Positions 24,868-33,467 of a stretch of DNA of 40,574 nt are shown here, in pieces (positions within the stretch are counted from its first letter, which is position 1; each line of letters begins with the position of its first letter). Under the pieces are notes generated by a model that made no database searches, had not been told where the DNA came from, and saw only the letters and a program-made list of their open reading frames with translations. This stretch comes from Klebsiella pneumoniae (lineage in GTDB: Bacteria; Pseudomonadota; Gammaproteobacteria; Steroidobacterales; Steroidobacteraceae). Made by a program: the position numbers and the translations under genes. The stretch is taken from contig CAMAQZ010000014.1 in the NCBI GenBank assembly GCA_945860725.1, positions 1 through 40,574 of the forward strand, given 5' to 3'.

Positions 24868-24873
24868 TACACT
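24868..24873 (+). promoter_or_regulatory. Possible internal -10 element TACACT
   Basis: TACACT lies 15 bp before the ATG at 24889, in the longest gap (27 bp) of the central part of the operon. It could give a secondary transcript for the downstream four dehydrogenase/SDR genes. Weak evidence. Confidence 0.2.
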
Positions 24874-24888
24874 CCCGGGGTTGATGAC

Positions 24889-26130
24889 ATGAATTTTGAC
24901 TACAGCGACCGGGTCCGATCCCTGAGTGCGCAGTTGCTGGCCTTCATGGACCGTCATGTCTATCCGAACGAACGGGTGTTCCTGCAGGAGATCGCGGCCA
25001 ACCGTGCTGCCGGCAAGGTGTGGACGCCGACCGAAGTCATCGAGCGCTTGAAGATCGAAGCGCGCGCTGCCGGCCTCTGGAACCTGTTCCTGCCGAACAG
25101 CCGGCGTGCACCCGAAGGCCTCTCCAACCTCGAGTACGCGCCGCTCTGCGAGATCATGGGACGCGTGCCGTTCGCCGCCGAGGTCTTCAATTGCTCGGCG
25201 CCCGACACCGGCAACATGGAGACGCTCGAGCGCTATGCGAGCGAGGCGCTGAAAGATCGCTGGCTCGAGCCGCTGCTGCGCGGCGAAATCCGCTCGGCCT
25301 TCCTCATGACCGAGCCGGAGGTCGCCTCTTCAGACGCCACCAACATAGCCTGCCGCATCGAACGCGACGGCGATCACTATGTGATCAACGGTCGCAAGTG
25401 GTGGAGTTCGGGCGCCGGCGACCCGCGCTGCAAGATCTACATCGTCATGGGCCGCACCGACCCCGATGCGCCACGCCACGCTCAACAAAGTATGGTGCTG
25501 GTGCCGGCGGAGACGCCGGGCATCGAGGTGCTGCGGCCGCTGCACGTGTTCGGCTATGACGATGCTCCGCATGGCCACATGGAAGTCCTGCTGAAGGATG
25601 TCCGGGTGCCGGTCGCGAACATGCTGCTCGGCGAGGGCCGCGGTTTCGAGATCGCTCAAGGTCGGCTCGGTCCCGGACGCATCCACCACTGCATGCGCTC
25701 GATCGGGGTCGCCGAGCGCGCGCTCGAACTCATGTGCCAACGACTGAGCGCGCGGGTCGCGTTCGGCAAGCCGATCGCCACCCAAGGCGTCTGGCTGGAG
25801 CGCATCGCCGACTCGCGCGTCATGATCGAACAGGCGCGCCTGTTGACGCTCAAGGCGGCTTGGATGATGGACACCGTGGGCAACAAGGTCGCGCGTGGCG
25901 AAATCGCGATGATCAAGGTCGCCGTCCCGAACGTCGCGCTGCAGGTGCTCGACTGGGCGATCCAGGCGCACGGCGGAGCGGGCGTCAGCGACGATTTCCC
26001 GCTGGCCTATGCGTGGGCAAGCCAACGCACGCTGCGCCTCGCGGATGGCCCGGATGAAGTGCACCGCAACTCGATCGCGAAGTTCGAGCTCGGTCGGCAG
26101 GTGCCGCGCCCGGCGGAGTCCGCGCAATGA
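24889..26130 (+). CDS. Acyl-CoA dehydrogenase, ACAD10/11-like
   Basis: A 413-residue FAD acyl-CoA dehydrogenase. It begins [20 protein letters not shown] and carries the [36 protein letters not shown] and [20 protein letters not shown] motifs of the ACAD10/11 group, which handles long or modified (for example branched or phosphorylated) acyl-CoAs. At the site of the usual C-terminal glutamate it has [16 protein letters not shown], normal for this group. Its stop overlaps the SDR start as ATGA (26127-26130). Confidence 0.9.
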   Translation: MNFDYSDRVRSLSAQLLAFMDRHVYPNERVFLQEIAANRAAGKVWTPTEVIERLKIEARAAGLWNLFLPNSRRAPEGLSNLEYAPLCEIMGRVPFAAEVFNCSAPDTGNMETLERYASEALKDRWLEPLLRGEIRSAFLMTEPEVASSDATNIACRIERDGDHYVINGRKWWSSGAGDPRCKIYIVMGRTDPDAPRHAQQSMVLVPAETPGIEVLRPLHVFGYDDAPHGHMEVLLKDVRVPVANMLLGEGRGFEIAQGRLGPGRIHHCMRSIGVAERALELMCQRLSARVAFGKPIATQGVWLERIADSRVMIEQARLLTLKAAWMMDTVGNKVARGEIAMIKVAVPNVALQVLDWAIQAHGGAGVSDDFPLAYAWASQRTLRLADGPDEVHRNSIAKFELGRQVPRPAESAQ

Positions 26131-26930
26131 AGGATCTGTTCTCCGTCACCGGCAAGACCGTGCTCATCACCGGCGGCTCGCGCGGCATCGGCGAGATGAT
26201 GGCGGCTGGCTTCCTGGCCGGTGGCGCCAAGGTCTACATCAGCGCACGTAAAGCCGAGGTGTGTCATGCCACGGCAGCGCGCCTCGTCGCAGCGAACGGC
26301 GGCGAATGCATCGCCCTGCCCGCCGACCTCTCCACGCTCGAGGGCGTCACCGCCCTCGCCACGGCGTTCACCGCCCGCGAGCCCCGCCTCGATGTGCTCA
26401 TCAACAACGCCGGCGCCTCCTGGGGTGCGAAGCTCGGGGAGTTCCCCGAGGCGGGCTGGGACAAGGTCATGGACACCAATGTGAAGGGTCCGTTCTTCCT
26501 CACCCAAGCGCTGCTGCCCGCGTTGCGCGCCGCCGCCGCCGCCGGGACGCCGTCCCGCGTGATCAACATCGGCTCCGTGGATGGCCGCGGCACGCCGATG
26601 TTCGATACCTTCTCGTACGGCCCGTCCAAGGCGGCGATCCACCATCTCACCAAGATGCTGGCCGCACGACTCGCACGCGAGCGCATCCTCGTCAACGCCA
26701 TCGCACCCGGCCCTTTCCCCACCTGGATGCTCAGCACCGGTGTCGGCTTTGGCGGCAAGATCGACGGCGACGGCGTCGACTGGGAGAAGGTCGGCAAGCT
26801 GAACCCGAGCGGTCGCGTCGGTACGCCGGAGGACATCGCCGGGCTCGCGATCTTCCTCGCCTCGCGCGCCGGCGAGTACATCGTCGGCGAAGTCATCGCC
26901 TGCGATGGCGGCTTGTTGGCGGCGCGCTAA
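26127..26930 (+). CDS. SDR-family oxidoreductase
   Basis: A 267-residue classical short-chain dehydrogenase. The nucleotide motif TGGSRGIG is at 15-22, NNAG at 93-96, catalytic Ser150, and the Tyr-Lys pair Y164 and K168 in YGPSKAA. The absence of an acidic residue right after the glycine motif region (SARKAEV at 39-45) hints at NADP(H), though this is not decisive. In context it would oxidise a hydroxyacyl-CoA made by hydration, or a ring or side-chain alcohol. It overlaps the upstream dehydrogenase by 4 bp, and the next gene begins 3 bp after its stop. Confidence 0.92.
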   Translation: MKDLFSVTGKTVLITGGSRGIGEMMAAGFLAGGAKVYISARKAEVCHATAARLVAANGGECIALPADLSTLEGVTALATAFTAREPRLDVLINNAGASWGAKLGEFPEAGWDKVMDTNVKGPFFLTQALLPALRAAAAAGTPSRVINIGSVDGRGTPMFDTFSYGPSKAAIHHLTKMLAARLARERILVNAIAPGPFPTWMLSTGVGFGGKIDGDGVDWEKVGKLNPSGRVGTPEDIAGLAIFLASRAGEYIVGEVIACDGGLLAAR

Positions 26931-26933
26931 CCC

Positions 26934-28118
26934 ATGTCCCTCGAGACTTTCCGTCGCGACACCCGAGCATGGCTCGAAACGAATTGCCCTGCGGCGATGC
27001 GTACTGCGCTCGATGAAAAAGAGGTCGTCTGGGGCGGACGCAACGCGTGGTTCCCGAACGACGACGCCCGACTCTGGCTCACGCGCATGGGCGAGCGCGG
27101 TTGGACGGCACCCACCTGGCCCGCGATATACGGCGGTGGTGGCCTCACGCCCGCCGAGAACGCGGTGCTGCAGGAGGAATTGCGGCGTATCGGGGCGCGT
27201 GCGCCGCTCTGGTCGTTCGGTCTTTGGATGTTCGGGCCGGTGCTGCTCGAGTTCGGCAACGAAGCGCAGAAGCTCGCGTGGTTGCCGGACATCATCCGCG
27301 GCCGCATCCGCTGGTGCCAAGGATATTCCGAACCCGGCGCCGGCTCCGACCTCGCGAGCCTCGCCACGCGCTGCGAGGACCGCGGCGACCACTTTCTCGT
27401 CAACGGACAGAAGATCTGGACCAGTTACGCCGACAAAGCCGACTGGATGTTCTGCTTGGTGCGCACCGACACCACCGCCAAGCATGCCGGCATCTCCTTC
27501 ATCGTGTTCGACATGCGCACATCGGGCGTGGAGACGCGTCCGATTCTGCTGATCTCGGGCGACTCACCGTTCTGCGAGACCTTCCTCACCGATGTCCGCG
27601 TCCCCAAGGACCAACTGGTCGGAACCCTCCACGGCGGCTGGCAGATCGCCAAACGCTTGCTGACCCACGAGCGTCAGAGCATCTCGACCGCGGCCTTCGG
27701 CGGTGGCGTCGGGCTCGATCTCGTGACCGCCGCCCAGCAGAGCGTCGGCCTGATGTGCGGTCAACTCGCGGACGGCGACCTGCGCGCCCGCATCGCCGCG
27801 TTCCGCATGCAAGAGCGTGCCTTCCACCTCACGGTGCGCCGCGCGCAAGCCGAAGCGCGTGCGGGCGGCAACATCGACCACCTCGCATCGCTTTTCAAAT
27901 ACGCAGGCGCTTCCGTCAACCAACAGCGCCTCGAACTTTTGGTGGAAACGCTCGGTCTCGGCGGGCTCGGCTGGGAGGGCGACGGCTTCCATCCTGACGC
28001 GCTGCGCGCGACGCGCCATTGGCTGCGCTCAAAGGGCAACTCCATCGAGGGCGGCACCTCCGAGATCAACCTCAATGTGATCGCCAAGCGCGTACTTGGC
28101 CTGCCGGACCCCACCTGA
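26934..28118 (+). CDS. Acyl-CoA dehydrogenase, probable catalytic subunit of a heteromer
   Basis: A 394-residue FAD dehydrogenase of the FadE26/FadE28-like branch known from steroid side-chain degradation. It has SLETFRRDTRAWLETNCPAA, the WTAPTWPAIYGGGGLTPAEN lid, CQGYSEPGAGSDLASL and FLVNGQKIWTSYADKADWMF. Its C-terminal active-site segment is complete, with E372 in SIEGGTSEINLNVIAKRVLG. It is followed after 1 bp by a shorter homologue whose equivalent glutamate is missing. Such alpha/beta pairs form heterotetramers with one working FAD site per pair; assignment to that architecture is inferred from the pairing. Confidence 0.9.
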   Translation: MSLETFRRDTRAWLETNCPAAMRTALDEKEVVWGGRNAWFPNDDARLWLTRMGERGWTAPTWPAIYGGGGLTPAENAVLQEELRRIGARAPLWSFGLWMFGPVLLEFGNEAQKLAWLPDIIRGRIRWCQGYSEPGAGSDLASLATRCEDRGDHFLVNGQKIWTSYADKADWMFCLVRTDTTAKHAGISFIVFDMRTSGVETRPILLISGDSPFCETFLTDVRVPKDQLVGTLHGGWQIAKRLLTHERQSISTAAFGGGVGLDLVTAAQQSVGLMCGQLADGDLRARIAAFRMQERAFHLTVRRAQAEARAGGNIDHLASLFKYAGASVNQQRLELLVETLGLGGLGWEGDGFHPDALRATRHWLRSKGNSIEGGTSEINLNVIAKRVLGLPDPT

Positions 28119-28119
28119 C

Positions 28120-29289
28120 ATGACACGCCCCCTCACCGACGACCAACGCCTGCTGCAGGACAGCGCCCGCGAATTCTTTGCGGAGCGGGCACCTGTGAAG
28201 GCACTGCGTGCCGACCGCGACGCCGGCCGCCCCTTTGACCCGACGCTCTGGAAAGAGATCGCAGCGCTCGGCTTCGCGGGCGCAGCGGTCCCGGAAGCCT
28301 ACGGCGGTTCGGGCATGGGTTGGCGGTCGCTCGGCCTCGTGCTCGAGGCCGCGGGGCGCACGCTCGTCGGCTCGCCGCTGCTGCAGAGCGCGCTGATCGG
28401 TGTCGCGGCGCTCGAGACGCTGGGATCGGACGCGCAACGCGCGGCTTGGTTGCCTGCTATCGCGGCAGGCGAGATGACCACGGCCTTGGCGTTTGATGAG
28501 GGTGCGCACCACGCGCCGTCGCGGATCGCGATGCGCGCCGTGCGTGAGCCCGGCGGCTGGCGGCTCGAGGGATACAAACGCTTTGTGCCGGACGGTGCCA
28601 CCGCAAGCCACCTGCTGATCGCAGCGCTCGCCGCGCCGACGCCTAACGCGCCCGAAGGCCTGACCCTCTTCTGTGTCCCGGGTTCGACCGCAGGACTCGT
28701 CCGCAAGCCGCTCGCGATGGCGGACAGCCGCGGCATGGCAGACCTAGACCTCACGGCCGTGCGCGTCGCAGAGGATGCGGTGCTCGGCAGCGTCGGTGAG
28801 GCCGCGACCGCCCTTGAAGCGGTGCTCGATACGGCCCGAATCGGTCTCGCCGCCGAGATGCTGGGCGCCGCGGATGCGCTGTTCGCGCTTACCCTCGATC
28901 ACCTCAAGACCCGGCGCCAATTCGGCCAGCCGATCGGTGCCTTCCAGTCGCTGCAACACCGCGCGGCGCGCATGTTCGTCGACCTCGAACTCACCCGCAG
29001 TTGCGTGCTGGCGGCGCTCGATGCGCTCGATGATGCCGCAGGCGCAGGCAGATCGGTGCAATCGGCGGCGCAGGTCGTCCCGCTCGCCTCGCTCGCCTCG
29101 CTCGCCAAGGCGCGCGCCGGCGATACGCTGCACCTCGTCAGCAACGAGGCGGTGCAATTGCACGGCGGCGTCGGCATGACCGACGCCTACGATGCAGGCC
29201 TTTACCTCAAGCGGGCACGGGTCCTCGAGACCCTCTACGGCACCGCCGGTTGGCATCGCGACCGCAGCGCGAGGCTGGACGGGTACTGA
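28120..29289 (+). CDS. Acyl-CoA dehydrogenase-like, probable non-catalytic partner subunit
   Basis: A 389-residue acyl-CoA dehydrogenase fold protein. The N-terminal domain is recognisable (LTDDQRLLQDSAREFFAERA, GFAGAAVPEAYGGSGMGW), as is the late helix RRQFGQPIGAFQSLQHRAAR. However, the C-terminal active-site motif reads LETLYGTAGWHRDR, with Tyr373 where catalytic members have Glu before Gly-Thr, and the middle FAD motif is replaced by TTALAFDEGAHHAPSR. This is the pattern of the beta subunits of heteromeric dehydrogenases. ATG at 28120 lies 1 bp after the upstream stop. It is the last gene of the operon. The final ELxGGVGMTD helix is intact. Confidence 0.88.
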   Translation: MTRPLTDDQRLLQDSAREFFAERAPVKALRADRDAGRPFDPTLWKEIAALGFAGAAVPEAYGGSGMGWRSLGLVLEAAGRTLVGSPLLQSALIGVAALETLGSDAQRAAWLPAIAAGEMTTALAFDEGAHHAPSRIAMRAVREPGGWRLEGYKRFVPDGATASHLLIAALAAPTPNAPEGLTLFCVPGSTAGLVRKPLAMADSRGMADLDLTAVRVAEDAVLGSVGEAATALEAVLDTARIGLAAEMLGAADALFALTLDHLKTRRQFGQPIGAFQSLQHRAARMFVDLELTRSCVLAALDALDDAAGAGRSVQSAAQVVPLASLASLAKARAGDTLHLVSNEAVQLHGGVGMTDAYDAGLYLKRARVLETLYGTAGWHRDRSARLDGY

Positions 29290-29314
29290 AGTCGCACAAC
29301 GCCGGATTCGCTGC

Positions 29315-29320
29315 GATAAT
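29315..29320 (+). promoter_or_regulatory. -10-like GATAAT before the aminotransferase pair
   Basis: GATAAT lies 30 bp before the ATG at 29351, in the 61-bp gap after the dehydrogenase operon. It suggests that the two aminotransferase genes have their own promoter. A convincing -35 is not seen. Confidence 0.35.
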
Positions 29321-29350
29321 GTGAAGGTCAATCCCCCCAGCAGGCCCGCC

Positions 29351-30541
29351 ATGTTCGAGACCCTCGTCCGCGTCCCGCCCGATCCGATCCTCAGCGTCTC
29401 GGCGGCCTTCCAAGCCGACGACTCGCCGGACAAGGTCGACCTTGGGGTCGGCGTCTACAAAGACGAGCACGGCAAGACCCCGATCATGCGTGCCGTGCGC
29501 ACCGCCGAGCAGGAACTGCTCGCAGAGCAATCCACCAAGACCTATGTCAGCCCGATCGGCAACGCGGGTTGCAATGCACTGATGACGGAACTCGTGCTTG
29601 GCAGCGATCACTCCGGTCGTAAGGCCGACCTGTCGCTCACGCAGACCCCGGGCGGCAGCGGCGCACTGCGTCTCGGCGCCGAGTTACTGCAAGCGGCACG
29701 ACCGGGCGCCACCATCCTCGTCAGCGACCCGACCTGGGCCAACCACATCCCCCTGCTCGGCAGCGTCGGCCTGAAGGTCGATCGCTATCCCTATTACGAC
29801 CCGCAGCAGCCGCGCGTGCTCTTCGATCGCATGCTGGGCCACCTCGACGCCCAGCCCGCCGGCACCATCGTCGTGCTGCACGCCTGCTGTCACAACCCGA
29901 CCGGCCAGGATCTCAACCCCGCGCAATGGAGCGAGGTCGCCTCCGTCGTCGCCCGCCGCGGCTTGCTGCCGTTCATGGATCTTGCCTACCTCGGACTCGG
30001 CGAAGACCTCGACCGCGACGCAGCTGCGGTGCGACTGATGGCGCGCGCCGTGCCCGAGATGCTGGTCGCGGTGTCCTGCTCCAAAAATTTCGGCATCTAT
30101 CGTGAACGCACCGGCGTGCTCATCGCGCTCGGTGCGGGTGCGGAGCGCGCCGCCATCACCACCGGTCAACTCGGCCGCCTCGCCCGCACGCTCTGGTCGA
30201 TGCCGCCGGATCATGGCGCCGCGATCGTGCAGCGCGTGTTGTCACAACCGGCGCTACGCCAGGACTGGATGACCGAGCTCTCTCACATGGCCCGTCGCAT
30301 CAACGGGCTGCGCGCCCTGCTCGCCGATCGACTGAGCGCGGCCGCCAGCACCGACTACAGTTGGGTCGGCGCCCAACGCGGGATGTTCTCGCGGCTGCCG
30401 CTCTCGGCCACGCAGGTCGGATTCGCACGCGAGCAGCACCGCCTCTATATGCCACCCGATGGCCGCATCAACATCGCCGGGGTCAGCCCCGCCAATGTCG
30501 ATCGGGTCGCCGCCGGCCTCATCGCTGCGGTGCGCACATGA
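29351..30541 (+). CDS. Aromatic/aspartate aminotransferase (class I, AspC/TyrB family)
   Basis: A 396-residue PLP enzyme transferring amino groups between aspartate or aromatic amino acids and 2-oxoglutarate. The start FETLVRVPPDPILSVSAAFQ and VDLGVGVYKDEHGKTPIM are characteristic of the AspC/TyrB subgroup. Other motifs are TQTPGGSGALRLGAELL (98-114), SDPTWANH (125-132), HNPTGQDL (181-188) and the PLP lysine K245 in SCSKNFGIYRERTG. Length is standard. The longer frame from 29192 overlaps the previous gene and is rejected. The stop overlaps the next start as ATGA (30538-30541). Confidence 0.93.
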   Translation: MFETLVRVPPDPILSVSAAFQADDSPDKVDLGVGVYKDEHGKTPIMRAVRTAEQELLAEQSTKTYVSPIGNAGCNALMTELVLGSDHSGRKADLSLTQTPGGSGALRLGAELLQAARPGATILVSDPTWANHIPLLGSVGLKVDRYPYYDPQQPRVLFDRMLGHLDAQPAGTIVVLHACCHNPTGQDLNPAQWSEVASVVARRGLLPFMDLAYLGLGEDLDRDAAAVRLMARAVPEMLVAVSCSKNFGIYRERTGVLIALGAGAERAAITTGQLGRLARTLWSMPPDHGAAIVQRVLSQPALRQDWMTELSHMARRINGLRALLADRLSAAASTDYSWVGAQRGMFSRLPLSATQVGFAREQHRLYMPPDGRINIAGVSPANVDRVAAGLIAAVRT

Positions 30542-31872
30542 GCGCAGTCCCGAGCGAGGCAGCGCTGCGCGCCTGGTGGATGCCCTTCACCCACAACCGG
30601 CATTTCAAGGCCCAACCGCGCCTGATCGTCGCGGGTCAAGGTGCGTACTACACCCTCGCCGACGGGCGGCGGGTGTTCGACGGGTTGTCCGGGCTCTGGT
30701 GCAGTCCACTCGGGCATTCGCCGGCGCGGGTCGTCGAAGCCGTGCAAAAGCAGGTCGCCACGCTCGATTTCGCGCCGAGCTTCCAGATGGGCCATACCGC
30801 CGCCTTCACCCTCGCCGAGCGCATCGCCTCGCTCGCCGGACACCCGGACGACAAGGTCTTCTTCGTCAACTCCGGGTCCGAGGCGGTCGACACCGCCCTC
30901 AAGATCGCGGTCGCCTACCATCGTGTACGCGGGGAGGCCTCGCGGACCCGCATCATCGGTCGCGAGCGCGGCTACCACGGCGTCGGCATGGGCGGCATCT
31001 CGGTGGGCGGCATCCTCGCCAACCGCAAGATGTTCGCGCCGCTCATGATCCCGGGCGTCGACCATCTGCCGCACACTTGGGACACCTCGAAAATGGGGTA
31101 TACGCGAGGTCAACCCGATTGGGGCCTGCATCTCGCCGAAGATCTCGAGCGCATCGTCGCCCTGCACGATGCGAGCACCATCGCCGCCGTGATCGTCGAA
31201 CCCATGCAAGGTTCGACCGGCGTCATCGTCCCGCCGAAGGGCTATCTGCAGCGCCTGCGCGAGATCTGCACCAAGCACGGCATCCTGCTGATCTTCGATG
31301 AAGTGATCACCGGGTTCGGCCGTCTCGGCACGCCCTTCGCCGCCGATTTCTTTGGCGTCCAGCCTGATATGACCACCTTCGCCAAGGCGGTCAACAACGC
31401 CACCGTGCCGCTCGGCGGCGTGCTCGCAGCGTCACAGATCTACGACACCTTCATGACGGGTCCCGAACACATCATCGAGTTCTTCCACGGCTACACCTAC
31501 TCCGCCCATCCGCTCGCGGTAGCCGCCGCACACGCCACGCTCGATGAATTGGCCGCTGCAGACCTCATCAACCGTGCCGCCGCGCTGGCGCCGGTGCTCG
31601 AAGATGCCATCCACTCGCTGCGGGGCGAAGCACTGGTCACCGACATCCGCAACCTTGGCCTTGCCGCAGCCATCGATGTCACGCCGGTTGCGGGAAAACC
31701 TGCGATGCGCGCCTACCAGGTGTTCGAGCAGGCGCTCTCGCGCGGTCTGATGTTGCGGTTCACGGGCGAGACACTCGCCCTCGCTCCGCCCTTCATCTCC
31801 TCCGAGGACGAGATCCGCGGCGCGGTGTCCGCCCTTCGGGAGTCGCTGCAGGCGGTGTCGAGCGCCGGCTGA
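30538..31872 (+). CDS. Class III aminotransferase, omega-amino acid:pyruvate type
   Basis: A 444-residue PLP enzyme of the class III family, most like omega-amino acid (beta-alanine):pyruvate aminotransferases. WMPFTHNRHFKAQPRLIV opens the substrate region. DGLSGLWCSPLGHSPARVVE, FVNSGSEAVDTALKIA (109-124), FDEVITGFGRLG (253-264, Asp254 to the pyridine nitrogen) and the PLP lysine K283 in TFAKAVNNATVPLGG follow. The coupling to a class I aminotransferase by a 4-bp overlap is unusual; together they could channel amino groups from a terminal amine to aspartate or aromatic amino acids, but the true substrates are unknown. Confidence 0.92.
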   Translation: MSAVPSEAALRAWWMPFTHNRHFKAQPRLIVAGQGAYYTLADGRRVFDGLSGLWCSPLGHSPARVVEAVQKQVATLDFAPSFQMGHTAAFTLAERIASLAGHPDDKVFFVNSGSEAVDTALKIAVAYHRVRGEASRTRIIGRERGYHGVGMGGISVGGILANRKMFAPLMIPGVDHLPHTWDTSKMGYTRGQPDWGLHLAEDLERIVALHDASTIAAVIVEPMQGSTGVIVPPKGYLQRLREICTKHGILLIFDEVITGFGRLGTPFAADFFGVQPDMTTFAKAVNNATVPLGGVLAASQIYDTFMTGPEHIIEFFHGYTYSAHPLAVAAAHATLDELAAADLINRAAALAPVLEDAIHSLRGEALVTDIRNLGLAAAIDVTPVAGKPAMRAYQVFEQALSRGLMLRFTGETLALAPPFISSEDEIRGAVSALRESLQAVSSAG

Positions 31873-31879
31873 TCTCGCC

Positions 31880-32026
31880 GGCCAACAGCAGCAGCTCGCT
31901 GTGCTCGAGCTCAGCGGGTTTGCCGACCATCACGACCTCATCGCCCTGCTGCAAGGTCATCGCCAGATCCGGATCGCGGCCGATGATGCCGTGGCGACGC
32001 ACGCTCTCGATCCGGGCCGTCAGCAC
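31880..32026 (-). pseudogene. C-terminal fragment of an RCK_C (TrkA-C) domain protein
   Basis: On the minus strand from ATG 32026 the frame encodes TARIESVRRHGIIGRDPDLA, then TLQQGDEVVMVGKPAELEHS and ELLLLAGEI. This is the second half of an RCK_C domain as found at the end of KefB/KefC-type or related cation antiporters. The part that should precede it is missing: a few codons upstream the frame is broken by a shift, where a neighbouring frame reads IADPLAAVALGGALAAGILD. Its 3' end abuts the convergent aminotransferase stop. I read it as a decaying gene remnant. Confidence 0.5.
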
Positions 32027-32122
32027 ATCCGCACGGCGCTGAAATCGAGGATGCCGGCTGCCAAGGCACCGCCGAGCGCCACCGCCGCGAGCGGATCGGC
32101 GATAATCGTGAGAAATTACCGT

Positions 32123-32758
32123 TTAGACGACGCAGACGACCCCGGTGCCACCGAGGCCGCAGTATCCGTCCGGGTTCTTGGCGAGGTACTGCTGGTGATA
32201 GTCCTCAGCGGCGAAGAACTCGGGCGCTGGACGGATCTCGGTGGTGATGGGGCCGAGCCTCGCGGCATCGAGGCCCAGCTGATAACGCTCACGGCTCGCC
32301 TCGGCCGCCGTCCTTTGGGCATCATCGGTGCAGTAGATCGCCGAGCGGTACTGGGAGCCGATGTCATTGCCCTGGCGCAGGCCTTGGGTGGGATCGTGAC
32401 GCTCCCAGAATATCGTGAGCAGCGCGTCGTAGGAGACCTGCGCCGGATCGAAGAACACGCGTACGAGCTCCGTGTGACCGGTGCGGCCGCTGCAGACTTC
32501 CTCGTAGCTGGGGTTCGGTGTGTAGCCGCCGGCATAGCCGACCGAGGTCGTCAGCACGCCCGGGATCTTCCAGAACAGGCGCTCGGCGCCCCAGAAACAG
32601 CCCATCCCGAACTGCGCCTCGATGGTCCCCGCCGGAAAGGGCGGCGTCAACGGCGATCTCAACACGAAGTGCTGCGCCGCGAGCGGCATTCGGGTGCTGC
32701 GACCCGGCAAGGCGCTGTCGCGATCCACCATCTCGGCCTTGCGTCGGAACAGCGACAT
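32123..32758 (-). CDS. msrA: Peptide-methionine (S)-S-oxide reductase MsrA
   Basis: A 211-residue enzyme repairing oxidised methionine in proteins. The catalytic cysteine is C54 in [12 protein letters not shown]. The core continues [52 protein letters not shown] and [20 protein letters not shown], all hallmark MsrA segments. C-terminal cysteines ([11 protein letters not shown]) would resolve the disulfide. ATG at 32758 is chosen for the GGAG eight bases upstream; an upstream in-frame ATG at 32824 would run into the divergent promoter region. An N-terminal extension of about 45 residues precedes the core, as in E. coli MsrA. Confidence 0.95.
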   Translation of the reverse strand: MSLFRRKAEMVDRDSALPGRSTRMPLAAQHFVLRSPLTPPFPAGTIEAQFGMGCFWGAERLFWKIPGVLTTSVGYAGGYTPNPSYEEVCSGRTGHTELVRVFFDPAQVSYDALLTIFWERHDPTQGLRQGNDIGSQYRSAIYCTDDAQRTAAEASRERYQLGLDAARLGPITTEIRPAPEFFAAEDYHQQYLAKNPDGYCGLGGTGVVCVV

Positions 32759-32838
32759 CTGAGGATCTCCAAAGCGGCCCAACGGAGGATTAGTCTGCGG
32801 CCCGGCGCAGGCGGATTCAAGCACGGCGACGAGCGCTT

Positions 32839-32864
32839 GACCGTCGGGCTACACTCCGACGGTC
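32839..32864 (+). promoter_or_regulatory. Inverted repeat enclosing the -10 element of the ICMT-like gene
   Basis: Perfect 9-bp arms, GACCGTCGG (32839-32847) and CCGACGGTC (32856-32864), enclose GCTACACT, whose TACACT (32850-32855) is a -10-like hexamer nine bases before the ATG at 32865. The symmetry is positioned to act as an operator. If transcription began further upstream it could instead fold as a hairpin that hides the start codon. Confidence 0.5.
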
Positions 32865-33467
32865 ATGACGATCTCGGCGAGCACTCCGCGCTTGCGGGCC
32901 ACCCTGCTGTGGCACCTCGCGCTCATCGGCCTCACGGCGGTCACACGCTCGGTGCCCTGGCATCCCGTCGTGGCGACTGCACTCGATGTCGTCGGTCTGT
33001 GGTTGGTCGCGATCGCCTGTCTCGGCCGCATCTGGTGCTCGGTCTTTATCGCTGGTCGCAAGGATGTCGAACTCGTGACCGTCGGTCCCTACGCGCTCTG
33101 TCGCCACCCGCTCTATACGCTCTCGATGCTCGGCGCATTGGGGCTCGGCTTCACCTCGCATTCCTTGACGCTGACGGCAGCGACGCTTTTGATCCTCGGT
33201 AGTTTGTCGATCCGCGCCGCAGCCGCCGAGGACCGCTTCCTCGCGGCGCGCTTCGACGAACGCTTCGAGGCCTATCGACGCAGCACACCGACCTTCTGGC
33301 CGACCCGTTGGCGCCTCGCGCTACCCGGATCGGCGACGGTCCGCCCGGCGATCCTGTGGAAGGCCTTTGTGGATGCCGCAGCATTCTTCGTCCTCTACGC
33401 GATGGTGGTCATGGCACGTCAGTGGAGCGACCTCGGACTGTTGCCCGCGCCGCTACTGCTGCCGTGA
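32865..33467 (+). CDS. ICMT/phospholipid-methyltransferase-like membrane protein
   Basis: A 200-residue integral membrane protein with about five helices. The central VTVGPYALCRHPLYTLSMLG is the SAM-binding signature (GPYxxxRHPxY) of the isoprenylcysteine carboxyl methyltransferase / PEMT superfamily, and AAAAEDRFLAARFDERFEAYRRSTPTFWP is the usual EExxLxxxFxxxYxxY-like tail motif. Bacterial members methylate lipids or unknown small molecules. A C-terminal extension adds one more helix (AAAFFVLYAMVVMA). The stop overlaps the GTG of the kinase-like gene by 3 bp, so the two are probably translated together. It diverges from msrA. Confidence 0.83.
   Translation: MTISASTPRLRATLLWHLALIGLTAVTRSVPWHPVVATALDVVGLWLVAIACLGRIWCSVFIAGRKDVELVTVGPYALCRHPLYTLSMLGALGLGFTSHSLTLTAATLLILGSLSIRAAAAEDRFLAARFDERFEAYRRSTPTFWPTRWRLALPGSATVRPAILWKAFVDAAAFFVLYAMVVMARQWSDLGLLPAPLLLP

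Noticed and set aside
31901-33202. A 433-codon plus-strand frame spanning msrA and its surroundings
   Set aside because: It is antisense to msrA, which has all its motifs, and it runs through the promoter region and into the next gene in a different frame.
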